In this document: one piece after another, positions 33,280 through 42,909 of the stretch
Layout: each line of letters begins with the position of its first letter
How positions within the stretch are numbered: position 1 is the first letter of the stretch
NCBI GenBank assembly: GCA_031547305.1
Contig: JAVBSC010000019.1
Span: forward strand, 62,001 to 126,000
Source of the DNA: JAVBSC01 sp031547305
Lineage (GTDB): Bacteria; Desulfobacterota; Desulfovibrionia; Desulfovibrionales; Desulfovibrionaceae
Length of the DNA stretch: 64,000 nucleotides
Direction of reading: 5' to 3'
Notes under the pieces: model-generated
The model's input: the letters and a program-made list of their open reading frames with translations, nothing else
Told to the model about the DNA's origin: nothing
Databases searched by the model: none
Translations under genes and position numbers: made by a program

Positions 33280-33675
33280 TCAGGCTTGCATAAATTGCAG
33301 CCACAGCGCGCGGTTGCGCGGCCCGTCGCCTTCGTAAAGGTAAACGCTCTGCCAGGTGCCCAGGCGCAATCCGCCGCCTTCCACAATGAGCAGAAGCTGC
33401 TGGCTGAGCAGGCTGCTTTTGATGTGCGCGTCGCTGTTGCCTTCCAGGTGCTTGTAGTCTCCTTTGCGCGGGATGCTGGCGGCAAGGTATTTGATGATGT
33501 CGCGCTGCACGTCCGGGTCAGCGTTTTCGTTGATGGTCAGGGCGGCGGTGGTGTGCGGGCAGAAAAGCAGCAGGGAGCCGCCATGCCAGCCGTTCTGAGC
33601 CACAACGTCCTGCACCTGCTCGGTTATGTCGATGAGAGTTTCGCGCTTATGGCTGGAGATTTCTATAAATTCCAT
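33280..33675 (-). CDS. YjbQ-family protein (UPF0047)
   Basis: 131 residues. The family core is intact: HTTAALTINENADPDV, GNSDAHIKSSLL and GLRLGTWQSVYLYEGDGPR, with the conserved histidines and aspartate. E. coli YjbQ has been reported to have weak thiamine phosphate synthase activity, and the true role is unsettled. A GGGG lies about nine bases before the ATG. It probably shares a promoter with the downstream exported protein and is divergent from selB. Confidence 0.9.
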   Translation of the reverse strand: MEFIEISSHKRETLIDITEQVQDVVAQNGWHGGSLLLFCPHTTAALTINENADPDVQRDIIKYLAASIPRKGDYKHLEGNSDAHIKSSLLSQQLLLIVEGGGLRLGTWQSVYLYEGDGPRNRALWLQFMQA

Positions 33676-33778
33676 TGGAATGCCCCGGAGTTAGGGTTTT
33701 GCGTCTTGAGAAGCGGTCTGTTTTAACGTAATACCCCAGTTGATAATACAAATTCACCATTGGCGGCAAGGAGATTAT

Positions 33779-35701
33779 ATGCCGGTAGTAATGGGCACGG
33801 CCGGGCACATAGACCATGGCAAGACTTCCCTGGTGCGGGCGCTGACCGGCACGGACTGCGACCGCCTGGAGGAGGAGAAGCGGCGCGGCATAACCATAGA
33901 GCTTGGCTTCGCTTTTCTGGAATTGCCCGGCGGGCGGCGGCTGTCCGTAGTGGACGTTCCGGGGCATGAGCGCTTTGTCAAGAATATGGTGGCCGGGGCT
34001 CAGGGCATAGATTTTGTGACTCTGGTCATCGCGGCGGACGAAGGCGTCATGCCCCAGACCAGGGAGCATCTGGAAATATGCGCGTTGCTGGGCATAAACC
34101 GGGGCCTGGTGGCCCTGACCAAGATCGATATGGTGGACGCGGACTGGCTGGCCCTGGTGACCGAGGACGTCCGCAATTTTCTGCGGGGCACTTTTTTGGA
34201 GGAAGCGGCGGTTTTTCCGGTTTCCGCGCATACCGGCCAGGGGCTTGAGGACTTAAAAGCCGCCCTGGACGTCATGGAGCGGGAATTCACGCCCAGGCGG
34301 CGCAACGACCTGGCCCGCCTGCCCATTGACCGGGTGTTCACCATGCGCGGGCACGGGACTGTGGTTACCGGCACCTTGCTCTCCGGCGCGCTGAAGGTGG
34401 GGGACGACGTAAAGCTGTACCCTTCCGGCAGGCTTAGCAAGGCGCGCGGTCTGCAAAGCCACGGCAAAGCCACGGAACTGGCTCCGGCCGGGTACCGGAC
34501 GGCGGTGAACCTGCAAAACCTGGAAGTTACGGACGTGGATCGGGGCGAGCAACTGGCCCGGCCGGGGGATTTGTTCCCGGCCATGAGCTGGCTGGTTGAA
34601 CTGAGCTGCCTGAAATCCTCGCCCAGGGCTTTGCGTAACCGGACGGAAGTGCATTTTCACCACTGCACCAGGGAAACCCAGGCCCGTCTGTACCTGCCGG
34701 ACCGGGAAAAGCTGGAACCGGGCGCCACGGCGGTGTGCGAACTGCGCTTTTCCGAACCCATGGTCGGGGTGTTCGGGGATCGCTGCGTGCTGCGCTCGTT
34801 TTCGCCTTTGCGCACCGTGGCCGGGGGCATGCTCATCCAGCCCATGGGATTGGAACTGCGGCGCAAGGATAAAAATTTCGCCCGCCGCCTGGAACTTCTG
34901 GCCGGGCTGTCCAGGGTGGAGCCGGAAGCGGCGCTCCTGGCGCACCTGGAGCTTTACGGCCTGGCTGGAGCATCATTTGCCGCCCTGCGGGTGCTTTTGA
35001 ACCTGGAATCCGGCCAGTTGGACAAGCTGCTGCAAACCCTGGGCAGCAGAGGCCTGCTGTTTTGCGTGGACAAAGAGGAGCGCATCTACCTGAAGGCCGA
35101 GGCTGTGGCGGAGCTTCAGGATTCCTGCCTGGATTTCGTGCGGGAATTTCACCGATTGGACCCCATGAAGCCCGGCCTGGGCCGTGGGGAGCTGGCTTCC
35201 GGCTGGGGCAGGGAACTGCCGCCTAAATTGACGCATTTTGTGCTGGAGCGCCTGCTTAAGCAGGGGAGCCTGGCTTCCGAAGGCGACGTGCTGCGTCTGG
35301 CCGGGCATACGGTATCCCTGGCTTCGGACCAGGAAGGCCTGCGCCGGGCTATTCTGGAGGCCCACGCGAAAGCCGGCCTGGCCCCGCCGAATATGAAGGA
35401 CGTGCTGGAACAGCTTAAGGTGAGTCAGAAATCCGTGCTGCCCCTGCTGAAGATCCTGCAGGACTCCGGGGAGCTTTTGCGGGTGGCGGACGGTCTTTAT
35501 TACCACGGCCCGGCTCTGCGGGAGATCATGGAGCGCGTGACCCGCTGGTTTGACAGCCACGATGACCTGGACCCGGCGGGATTGAAGGAAATTACCGGCC
35601 TTTCCCGCAAATACCTGATTGCCCTCCTGGAGTATTTTGATCAGGAACGCCTGACTATCCGGGTGGGGGATAAGCGGTTGCTGCGCGCCAAGCAGAAGTG
35701 A
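33779..35701 (+). CDS. selB: Selenocysteine-specific elongation factor SelB
   Basis: 640 residues. G1 [11 protein letters not shown]2/G3 region [16 protein letters not shown] and DVPGHERFV, and G4 TKID show a translational GTPase. Domains II and III and the C-terminal winged helices ([14 protein letters not shown]) identify SelB rather than EF-Tu. It delivers selenocysteyl-tRNA to UGA codons at mRNA hairpins, so the organism should make selenoproteins, as many sulfate reducers do. AAGGAG precedes the ATG at 33779, and an earlier start (33740) has no such site. No selA, selC or selD is present in the window. Confidence 0.94.
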   Translation: MPVVMGTAGHIDHGKTSLVRALTGTDCDRLEEEKRRGITIELGFAFLELPGGRRLSVVDVPGHERFVKNMVAGAQGIDFVTLVIAADEGVMPQTREHLEICALLGINRGLVALTKIDMVDADWLALVTEDVRNFLRGTFLEEAAVFPVSAHTGQGLEDLKAALDVMEREFTPRRRNDLARLPIDRVFTMRGHGTVVTGTLLSGALKVGDDVKLYPSGRLSKARGLQSHGKATELAPAGYRTAVNLQNLEVTDVDRGEQLARPGDLFPAMSWLVELSCLKSSPRALRNRTEVHFHHCTRETQARLYLPDREKLEPGATAVCELRFSEPMVGVFGDRCVLRSFSPLRTVAGGMLIQPMGLELRRKDKNFARRLELLAGLSRVEPEAALLAHLELYGLAGASFAALRVLLNLESGQLDKLLQTLGSRGLLFCVDKEERIYLKAEAVAELQDSCLDFVREFHRLDPMKPGLGRGELASGWGRELPPKLTHFVLERLLKQGSLASEGDVLRLAGHTVSLASDQEGLRRAILEAHAKAGLAPPNMKDVLEQLKVSQKSVLPLLKILQDSGELLRVADGLYYHGPALREIMERVTRWFDSHDDLDPAGLKEITGLSRKYLIALLEYFDQERLTIRVGDKRLLRAKQK

Positions 35702-35868
35702 ACAGGAATCCGCCCGGCGCCGGCGGGCCGCTGAATGCGCGGTGAAAAGCCGGGGCCGTTTTGCGGCACTCCAAATCAAGGGGGGATTGCCGGCACAAAT
35801 ACCCTGATGCGTATTATTTAAGGCTAAATCACCCCAAGGGTGATATTCAAACAGCCTTCATATCTGCT

Positions 35869-36459
35869 ATGCCGTTGAAACTTCGAAACGCCTTAGAGAC
35901 AGAAAATAAATCAGAAAGGCTGAGCGGTTTTATGGACATACAGGAAGACCTGCGCTTTATCTGCGCCTCCATTGACGCCAATTTGCGCTATGCCGAGGGC
36001 AAACACGCCGCCTTTGTCGCCTTTAACGGGGTGGCCACGTTCGGCGCTTTCGGCATTGCGCGCAATCTTACTCTGGACGGCGGCGGGCAATCCGTGCGGG
36101 CTCTTTTATCCGTGGCCATCTGCCTGCTGGTCTGCGCAATAATAACAGGCATATATTCGTTCGTTCCGATCATCATCCGTAAAGTTGAAATAGGCGGGGA
36201 CCTTGCAAGCGACAATGCCTTGTTTTTTGAGCATGTAAAAGCCCATTCCCCGGAATCCTATGAACGGCTTTTGTGCGAAAAATACCAAGTACTCCCGGAA
36301 AGCATCACTCCATTGGACCGTTGCGTTATTTCGCAAATCATCGTCAATGCCCGTCTGGCCTCGCGCAAGTTCGCCCTGTTCAAGCGCGTGGCTTTTTTTG
36401 ACCTGGCGGCGGTGGCCTTTGTCTTGAGCGGTGCGGTGCTGGGCCTGGTCTTCAGATAG
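35869..36459 (+). CDS. Pycsar-effector-like transmembrane protein (DUF5706-type)
   Basis: 196 residues. The pattern fits the Pycsar TM effector family: LRYAEGKHAAFVAFNGV opening the first helix, two to three hydrophobic helices (RALLSVAICLLVCAIITGIY), FFEHV, and the late helix ISQIIVNARLASRKFALFKRVAFF before a C-terminal membrane segment. In Pycsar systems such effectors respond to cyclic pyrimidine nucleotides made by a uridylate or cytidylate cyclase during phage infection. No cyclase is adjacent. The start is uncertain: ATG 35869 is used, ATG 35932 is possible, and no ribosome binding site is strong. Recognition is from memory of the family. Confidence 0.6.
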   Translation: MPLKLRNALETENKSERLSGFMDIQEDLRFICASIDANLRYAEGKHAAFVAFNGVATFGAFGIARNLTLDGGGQSVRALLSVAICLLVCAIITGIYSFVPIIIRKVEIGGDLASDNALFFEHVKAHSPESYERLLCEKYQVLPESITPLDRCVISQIIVNARLASRKFALFKRVAFFDLAAVAFVLSGAVLGLVFR

Positions 36460-36485
36460 AACATATTTTCCAACAAGGAGCGCCC

Positions 36486-38174
36486 ATGCCCGGACAAAGC
36501 TTCCCCCGCGCCAATCCGGCGCGTTTTGCCGTTCTGTTTCTGGCCCTGGCCGCGCTTTTACTTTCCGGCTGCGCCAAAAACGCATCGCGGGCAACCGTGT
36601 TCTACACCACGGACACCCACGGCAGACTCAGCGCCGATGCGAGCGGCGTCGGTCTGGACGTTATCGCCGCGGCGCATAAGGAGACGTCCGGCTCGCTTTT
36701 GGTGGATGCAGGCGATTATCTGCAGGGCAATCCTTCAGTCAATTTGACCCAGGGGAAGGATGCGGTGCGGTTAATGAAGATGGCCGGATATTATGCGGCG
36801 GCTCTGGGCAATCACGAGTTCGACTTCGGCCTGGAGGCGCTGCGGGAACGCATGGCCGAGGCCGCCGCCGGGCCTGACCCGCTGTATATCATATCCGCCA
36901 ATGTCCTGAACGCGGACGGAAGCCTGTTTACCAGGCCGGCGGCGACGACTGAGGCCGGGGGGCTGAAAATCGGTTTTTTGGGCCTGACCACCGAGGAAAC
37001 AGCCACGCAGACCCATCCGCATAATGTGGCCGGACTTGTTTTTGCCGATGTGGCGCAACGCGCCGGAGATATGGCGAAAAAATTGCGCGCTGAGGGCTGC
37101 GACGTGGTTGTGGCTCTGGCCCATGTGGGAACAGCGGATGTGCTTGGCGTGAAAAGTACGGACATCGCCATGCGGGTGGATGGAATTGACGTGATTATCG
37201 ACGGGCATTCCCATGTCGAGCTGAACGAAACAATGCCAAACGGGACGCTGGTGATCAGCAGTGGAGCGCACGCCAAAGCTCTGGGCAGACTGGTTCTGAC
37301 GCGCCAAGGCGCGCCCGGTTCCGGCTTGCGGAAAGACAATACTTTGTTGCGCAAGGCGGAACTGGCGGACATTACGCCTGACCCCGCCGTGGCCGGCGCC
37401 CTGGCGCGGATGAAAGAAGAGCAGGCGGCGCTGCTGGCGCGCGTTGTGGGCGCCACGCCTGTGGATCTGGACGCGGAACGCGTGAACATACGCACGCGGG
37501 AAACCAACTTCGGCAATTTATGCACGGACGCCCTCCGGCACATGACCGGAGCGGACGTCGCCATTATCAACGGCGGCGGCATCCGCCGGTCCATAGCCAA
37601 AGGGGAGATTACCAAGGGTGACGTGATAGCCGCCATTCCCTTTGCCGACGCCGTGGTGACCAAAAACGTGACCGGCGCGCAGCTTCTGGTTATTCTGGAA
37701 CACGGGTTTCGCGGCCTGCCCGCTGAAAACGGCGGATTTCCGCAACTAAGCGGACTAAGGGTAACCGTGAATACGGCGGACCCGCCAGGCAAGCGCGTCG
37801 CCTCAGTCAGGCTGGACAACGGGGAAACTCTTGACCCGCGACGGAATTATACCCTGGCCGTATCGGATTTTCTGGCCTCCGGCGGCGACGGCTACCCTGT
37901 TCTGGCGACGTTGCCGGCGCTTCGCCAGTATCTGCCGCCGGACACCGCCCTGGAAGCATATCTGCGGGATATGGGGCGAAAGGCCTTTGAGGGCATTCAT
38001 ACGGAGCGCGTGACCATCCGGCCGGGGAGCGGGGCGTCCCTGCGGCTTGTATGGCCTGCGCGGGACACAGAGCTTGCTTCCACTCGTTTCGCGCGCAAGC
38101 TCCTCGCTGCCTCGCCAGGCGTTGGCCTTTCAATAACACCACAGTTCCAGGGTCCGTTCCGGACCGCGGCGTGA
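36486..38174 (+). CDS. 5'-nucleotidase/UDP-sugar hydrolase-like lipoprotein
   Basis: 562 residues. A signal peptide ends in the lipobox LLSGC (C29), so the enzyme is anchored outside the inner membrane. Calcineurin-like metal motifs DTHG, DAGDYLQG, GNHEFDFG and GHSHVE are intact. The C-terminal 5'-nucleotidase domain has ETNFGNLCTDALR, INGGGIRR and a late YTLAVSDFLASGGDGY. It would hydrolyse nucleotides (5'-nucleotides or cyclic 2',3'-nucleotides) for salvage. AAGGAG precedes the ATG, 26 bases after the Pycsar-like gene. Confidence 0.92.
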   Translation: MPGQSFPRANPARFAVLFLALAALLLSGCAKNASRATVFYTTDTHGRLSADASGVGLDVIAAAHKETSGSLLVDAGDYLQGNPSVNLTQGKDAVRLMKMAGYYAAALGNHEFDFGLEALRERMAEAAAGPDPLYIISANVLNADGSLFTRPAATTEAGGLKIGFLGLTTEETATQTHPHNVAGLVFADVAQRAGDMAKKLRAEGCDVVVALAHVGTADVLGVKSTDIAMRVDGIDVIIDGHSHVELNETMPNGTLVISSGAHAKALGRLVLTRQGAPGSGLRKDNTLLRKAELADITPDPAVAGALARMKEEQAALLARVVGATPVDLDAERVNIRTRETNFGNLCTDALRHMTGADVAIINGGGIRRSIAKGEITKGDVIAAIPFADAVVTKNVTGAQLLVILEHGFRGLPAENGGFPQLSGLRVTVNTADPPGKRVASVRLDNGETLDPRRNYTLAVSDFLASGGDGYPVLATLPALRQYLPPDTALEAYLRDMGRKAFEGIHTERVTIRPGSGASLRLVWPARDTELASTRFARKLLAASPGVGLSITPQFQGPFRTAA

Positions 38175-38216
38175 AAAAAACCCGTTTGTAAAAAAGCGCT
38201 TGCTCCGGCAACAGCC

Positions 38217-38666
38217 CTACGGCATGGGCAACAGCTTGTCCACCGTGGTCGCGGCTTTGGCCGCGTCGTAAATGTTCTGCCCGATCACGCGCCAGCGGTA
38301 AGCTTTGGCCGGGGCGGGGCAGTAGCTGAAATCCACTGTCCCGGTCTGGGCGTTGAACCCGGCCTTGGCCGGGCTGAAGGATACCTTCTGGGACGGGTTG
38401 AATGGGCAGCCTGGGCAGTCTTCCGGGCCGTTCACCGGGTCAAGCTCAAGCTGGATGCCGTCCAGGTTTTCAAAGGCCCCGGCCAGGGTTCCCTTGAAAT
38501 TGATGCATTTTTCCACGGCGGTGGCGTTCATGTCTTGCCAGGTGAATGTGCGCGTCTTGCTGCGGGCGCTGGGCATAGCCTTTTTGCCGCATCCGGAGGC
38601 CCCAGCCAGGCAGAAGACCAGTAAAACAGCCACCAGGGATTTGAGTATGGCATTGCGTCTATCCAT
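38217..38666 (-). CDS. Lipoprotein of unknown function
   Basis: 149 residues. A signal peptide with a lipobox (AGASGC, cysteine near residue 26) suggests a membrane-anchored lipoprotein. The mature part is small and cysteine-rich (EKCINF, EDCPGCPF, FSYCPAP), so disulfides are likely. No family is recognised. Its start overlaps the 3' end of mutS: ATG 38666 has a GGGGGA site nine bases before it, and ATG 38672 is also possible. Confidence 0.7.
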   Translation of the reverse strand: MDRRNAILKSLVAVLLVFCLAGASGCGKKAMPSARSKTRTFTWQDMNATAVEKCINFKGTLAGAFENLDGIQLELDPVNGPEDCPGCPFNPSQKVSFSPAKAGFNAQTGTVDFSYCPAPAKAYRWRVIGQNIYDAAKAATTVDKLLPMP

Positions 38667-41415
38667 GTGCATCCGTCCCCCACAAAAGTTTCCATTCGCT
38701 CAACAGCTTCAGCGCGTCAAGCGGGGTTATGGCGTTGGCGTCCAGGTTTTTCAGGGCCGTGAGCAGCGGGTGATCCGGAATGCTTTGCCGCTCCGGCAGC
38801 AACGGCCTGATTTTGCTTTTCGCGCCGGGCTCCGGCCCGGAGATTCCCGGCAGCAGCTGCGGCGCGCGCGCGTCTTCCGGCAGGCCCGGCCCGGCGTTGC
38901 GGGATTTTTCCAGTTCCGCCAGGATTTGTCTGGCTCTTTGTACCACAGGTTGGGGCACTCCGGCTAGTTTTGCCACTTCTATGCCGTAGCTGCGGTCCGC
39001 CGGCCCAGGCACCAGGCGGCGCAAAAAGACGATTTCCCCGTTCCATTCCCGGACCGCGATGTTCATGTTGTGCAATCCGGGGATGCGGCCTTCCAAAGAA
39101 GTAAGCTCGTGATAATGGGTGGCGAACAGGGTGCGCACCTGTCCGCCGGCCCGCGCGGCCAGATCTTCAACCACGGCCCAGGCCAGAGCCAGGCCGTCGA
39201 AAGTGCTGGTGCCCCGGCCGATCTCGTCCAGGATCACCAGGCTCATTTTGCTGGCCTGGCGCAGGATTCGGGCCGTTTCCATCATTTCCACCATAAAGGT
39301 GCTTTGGCCCTGGGCCAGGTTGTCCGAAGCGCCGACCCGGGAAAAAATGCGATCCACCATGCCGATGGAGGCTTCCCTGGCCGGCACGTAGGAGCCCATT
39401 TGAGCCAGCAGGCAGATTATGGCGGTCTGGCGCAGCACTGTGGATTTTCCGGCCATATTCGGGCCGGTGATGAGAATCAGGCGGCGCTGGGCGTCCATGC
39501 GCAAATCATTGGGAATAAAGCCGCCTTTTTGCTGCATGGCCTCCACAACAGGGTGCCGGCCGTCCCGGATGAGCAGATCCCGCTCCTCGTGCAAGGAAGG
39601 TTTGGCCCAGCCGTTAAGTTGGGCGCACTCGGCCAGGCTTTGCCAGTAATCCAAGGCCGCCACGAGTTCGGCCATAAAAACCAGGCGGGAACGGATCCGG
39701 CTGATTTTCAGGCGCAAATCCTGAAACAGGGAATATTCAAGCTGCTTGCGCTTGTCCGAGGCGCTGAGCAGCTTGTCTTCCAGTTCCTTGAGCTCCGGGG
39801 TGACAAAGCGTTCGGCATTGGCCACGGTCTGGCGGCGGTGGAAGTGGGCGGGAATTTCCACCTGCGCCGCTCTGGACAGCTCAAAATAATAGCCGAAGAC
39901 TTTATTAAAGCCCAACTTTAACTTTGTCAGCCCGGGACCGGCCTGTTCCCTGGCCAGCAGGTCTTTCAGGCGCTGCTCGCCGTGTTCGGCCAGATCCAGC
40001 AGTTCGTCCAGATCCTTGTGGTACCCCTGCTTGAACAGACCACCCTCGGTGATCAGGTTTGGCAATTCCGGGAGCAGGGCGTGATCCAGCAGTTCCGCGT
40101 AATCCGCCAGATCGTCCCAGTTCTGGGTAAGGCCATACAGGGCCGGGGGCAGATCCAGGCCTTCGGCCTGGTCCGAGGTGGCGTAGTTGCCGGGCTCCGA
40201 AAGGCTGTATTCAATAAGCCGGCGCAGGCCGGGCAGGGCCAGAAGGCTTTGGCGCAGGGCGGCAAAATCCCGTGGTGTGGCCCGGTTAAGGGTGATGCGG
40301 GTGGACAGGCGCTCCAGGTCATTAACCTGCTTCAGGGCCTGGCGCAGTGAGGCCCGTTTGCCCGGCTGGTTCAGCAGGTGTTCCACGGCGCTCCGGGTGT
40401 TTTCAATCAGGGCCAGATCTCGCCAGGGGTGGCGCAAACGCTCGTCCAGCAGGCGATCCCCCATGGGGGTCACGGTTTTGTTCAGGACCTGCTTCAGCGT
40501 GCCGGGGCCTTTGCGGCCGTCCAGACGGCGGAACAATTCCAGGTTGCGCTCGGTTATTTCGTCAATAATCAAATGCTTGCCCAGGTTGAGGGGCGCAAAG
40601 GGCTTAAGGTGGGTGGCGGCTTCCTTCTGGGTTTGGGCCAGGTAGGCCAGAATAGCCCCGCAGGCCATGATCAGCTCCGGCTTGCCGTCCAGATCCAGGG
40701 CGCCGGCTTCCTGCACGCCCTGGTTTTTCAGCAGGCGTTCTTCCGCGCTTTTCAGGCCGAAGTAAGGCCCGACAGGCAGGCGGACCTTCTGGATGTTGCC
40801 AAAGGACAAGCTTTCCGGAATTCTAAATTCCCGGGGCGGCAAATCAGGCAGCAAAAGCTCACGCGGGTCCAGCTTCTGCACCCATTGCCAGAGCTCCACG
40901 TCTTTTTTGCCGAACAGGCCGGACCATTGCCCGGTGGAATAATCCAGCCAGGCAAAGGCGCCCTGGCTTTTGGCGCTGTCCCAGAAAAGCGCCCCCAGGT
41001 AGCGGCTGCCGGATTCCAGGCCGGATTCCTCCACCACCGTGCCGGGGGTGAGAACCCGTGTGACTTCCCGTTGCACCAGCCCCTTGGATTCCCTGGGATT
41101 GCTCACCTGGTCGCAAATAGCCACCTTGTAGCCTTTTTCCAGCAGCACAGGCAGGTAGGAATCCAGGGCGTGGTATGGCACCCCGCACATGGGCGTGGGG
41201 TTTTCATCCCTGGGATTGCGTGAAGTCAGGGCAATCTGCAGTTCGGCCGCGGCTGTGGCGGCATCGTCAAAAAACAGCTCGTAAAAATCACCCATGCGGT
41301 AAAAAAGCAGGGCGTCCGGGTAATTTTTTTTTATTCCCAGGTACTGCTCGAACATGGGCGTTGTTTTGAGCCCTGTTGGGGACGGCGGAGCGTCGCTCAT
41401 GCTGGAGTCATTCAT
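38659..41415 (-). CDS. mutS: DNA mismatch repair protein MutS
   Basis: 918 residues. The N-terminal mismatch-recognition motif QYLGIKKNYPDALLFYRMGDFYE carries the Phe-x-Glu type DFYELF. The Walker A GPNMAGKST is near residues 651-659, followed by DEIGRGTSTFDG, the ABC-type signature and Walker B. The long length matches MutS1. It recognises mispairs and starts repair. Its start overlaps the lapB stop by eight bases, so it is coupled to the LPS-assembly genes. The C-terminal tail overlaps the downstream lipoprotein start. Confidence 0.97.
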   Translation of the reverse strand: MNDSSMSDAPPSPTGLKTTPMFEQYLGIKKNYPDALLFYRMGDFYELFFDDAATAAAELQIALTSRNPRDENPTPMCGVPYHALDSYLPVLLEKGYKVAICDQVSNPRESKGLVQREVTRVLTPGTVVEESGLESGSRYLGALFWDSAKSQGAFAWLDYSTGQWSGLFGKKDVELWQWVQKLDPRELLLPDLPPREFRIPESLSFGNIQKVRLPVGPYFGLKSAEERLLKNQGVQEAGALDLDGKPELIMACGAILAYLAQTQKEAATHLKPFAPLNLGKHLIIDEITERNLELFRRLDGRKGPGTLKQVLNKTVTPMGDRLLDERLRHPWRDLALIENTRSAVEHLLNQPGKRASLRQALKQVNDLERLSTRITLNRATPRDFAALRQSLLALPGLRRLIEYSLSEPGNYATSDQAEGLDLPPALYGLTQNWDDLADYAELLDHALLPELPNLITEGGLFKQGYHKDLDELLDLAEHGEQRLKDLLAREQAGPGLTKLKLGFNKVFGYYFELSRAAQVEIPAHFHRRQTVANAERFVTPELKELEDKLLSASDKRKQLEYSLFQDLRLKISRIRSRLVFMAELVAALDYWQSLAECAQLNGWAKPSLHEERDLLIRDGRHPVVEAMQQKGGFIPNDLRMDAQRRLILITGPNMAGKSTVLRQTAIICLLAQMGSYVPAREASIGMVDRIFSRVGASDNLAQGQSTFMVEMMETARILRQASKMSLVILDEIGRGTSTFDGLALAWAVVEDLAARAGGQVRTLFATHYHELTSLEGRIPGLHNMNIAVREWNGEIVFLRRLVPGPADRSYGIEVAKLAGVPQPVVQRARQILAELEKSRNAGPGLPEDARAPQLLPGISGPEPGAKSKIRPLLPERQSIPDHPLLTALKNLDANAITPLDALKLLSEWKLLWGTDAHG

Positions 41416-42511
41416 GCAGGTTTGTGCGCAGGGCTATGGAATGCCAACTGTGGCAGCGCGGGCAACAGTAAAAAACGTGCTCCAGCTTCAGGCCGCAGGA
41501 AGTGCAGAAAAATCGTTTTATCAGCTCGGCCTGGCGGATGAAATACTTAAGCTGCACGTCCAGATTGGGGGAAACCTGCTCCCTGAGCAGGGCCAGCTTC
41601 AAGGCTTCCAGCCTGGCCAGCCAGAATTCCGGCTGCGCCAGCATGGCCTTGGTAAGCCAGACCGAGGCTTCCTCGGTCTGGCCGCAATAGCGCAGGATGC
41701 GCGCCCCGTAATAGTTGGCCGTAAGTTCAGGCTCGCGCTTGGCCAGCAGCGGCAGCAGGTATTCCGCGAAAGCGGCGGCCAGTTCGCGGCCCTGCTCATG
41801 TTCCGGGGAACAGAGCCTCAAGATGTCTTCAAACAGCAAAAACCCCAGATGCTCCGGCACGGCTTTAAGAGCGTCGGCCAGCAGCGTGGCCGCCTGCTTC
41901 CATTTTTTTTCCAACAGGCTGAAGGCGATAAGCTGGTTCCAGGCTTCCGGTGAGCCGGGGGTGATTTTCAGGGCTTTTTTAACCAGGCGGATTGCCGCGC
42001 TCTTGTCTTTGTCCGGCATTTCGGCGGCCTGGCGCACCAGGTAATGGGCGTGGGCCGCCTTGTTGCCGGTCTGATAATAGTACTGGGCGGCCCGCAGAAA
42101 ATTGCCGGTCTCCGCGTAAAGCTCCGCAAGCTCGGCATTTACGGTGAAGGTGGGAAAGCCCAGAGCCTCGGCCTCACTATAGGCGTTAAAGGCGCGGTCC
42201 ATGAGTCCGGCCCGGCGGTAATCCTGGGCCAGTTCAAAGAGGATGCGCGCTTTTACCGTGCCGCTCAGTTCCGGCCGGACCACCAGGCTGCGGCGGATTT
42301 GCACGGCGCGCTCCACATCGCCCCTGGAGCGGAACAGATTTCCCAGTGCCAGGTAAATATCCACCGCGCCGGGGTTTTTCATGGCCGCCAGGGAAAGTTC
42401 CTGAATGGCGGCCAGAGTGTCCCGGTCGCCCGGGGAAGTGCCTTCCAGGGAAGGAGCGGCGGCCGGTGGGCGCTTTCCGAACAAATTGCGGAGCTTGCCG
42501 AGCAGTTTCAC
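41408..42511 (-). CDS. lapB: LapB-like TPR protein with C-terminal zinc ribbon
   Basis: 367 residues, essentially TPR repeats (for example VDIYLALGNLFRSRGDVERAV, TVNAELAELYAETGNFLRAA) followed by a rubredoxin-like CTSCG...CCPRC ribbon. This layout, and the lapA gene directly upstream, match LapB (YciM), which in E. coli tunes LpxC turnover through FtsH and so lipid A levels. There is no obvious N-terminal membrane anchor, unlike E. coli LapB. GTG start with CGGAG seven bases before. It overlaps mutS by eight bases. Confidence 0.83.
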   Translation of the reverse strand: MKLLGKLRNLFGKRPPAAAPSLEGTSPGDRDTLAAIQELSLAAMKNPGAVDIYLALGNLFRSRGDVERAVQIRRSLVVRPELSGTVKARILFELAQDYRRAGLMDRAFNAYSEAEALGFPTFTVNAELAELYAETGNFLRAAQYYYQTGNKAAHAHYLVRQAAEMPDKDKSAAIRLVKKALKITPGSPEAWNQLIAFSLLEKKWKQAATLLADALKAVPEHLGFLLFEDILRLCSPEHEQGRELAAAFAEYLLPLLAKREPELTANYYGARILRYCGQTEEASVWLTKAMLAQPEFWLARLEALKLALLREQVSPNLDVQLKYFIRQAELIKRFFCTSCGLKLEHVFYCCPRCHSWHSIALRTNLHE

Positions 42512-42522
42512 GTAACGCTCCG

Positions 42523-42894
42523 TCAGGCCGGCAGGGCCGAGTTTTTATCCTTGGCGGAAGAGGCTTCCACGGTCTCTTGCGCTTCCACCAGGGGGATTTG
42601 CCGCAGGGCCTTCACTTCGGCTTCCAAAGCGCGGATGCGCTTACGGCAGTCACGAAGCTGCATGGAATTGCGCAGGCGATCCGAAATCAGGCAGAGCAGG
42701 CAGGCCACGGCGCCCACAAAAAAAGCCAGCACCACCACAAAAAAGAAGGGAATGGGAGCGGGCTGCCAAGTGTAGCCCAGGTAGGTGTTCAGCACCAGCG
42801 GCATATCCGTGCCCAGAACGTCTTTGTTCTGGACAAAAAAGAGCACGCCGAAGACAAACAGTACCGCCAGCAGAAAAAATTTGAAAAAGCGCAT
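42523..42894 (-). CDS. lapA: LapA-domain membrane protein
   Basis: 123 residues with two hydrophobic helices (FFKFFLLAVLFVFGVLFFVQN and FFFVVVLAFFVGAVACLLCL) and a charged coiled-coil tail (CRKRIRALEAEVKAL). This is the LapA (YciS) layout, a small membrane partner of LapB in LPS assembly. GGAG lies about eight bases before the ATG. It follows the HIT gene by 15 bases and precedes lapB by 11. Confidence 0.85.
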   Translation of the reverse strand: MRFFKFFLLAVLFVFGVLFFVQNKDVLGTDMPLVLNTYLGYTWQPAPIPFFFVVVLAFFVGAVACLLCLISDRLRNSMQLRDCRKRIRALEAEVKALRQIPLVEAQETVEASSAKDKNSALPA

Positions 42895-42909
42895 GGTAAT
42901 GCTCCAGCT

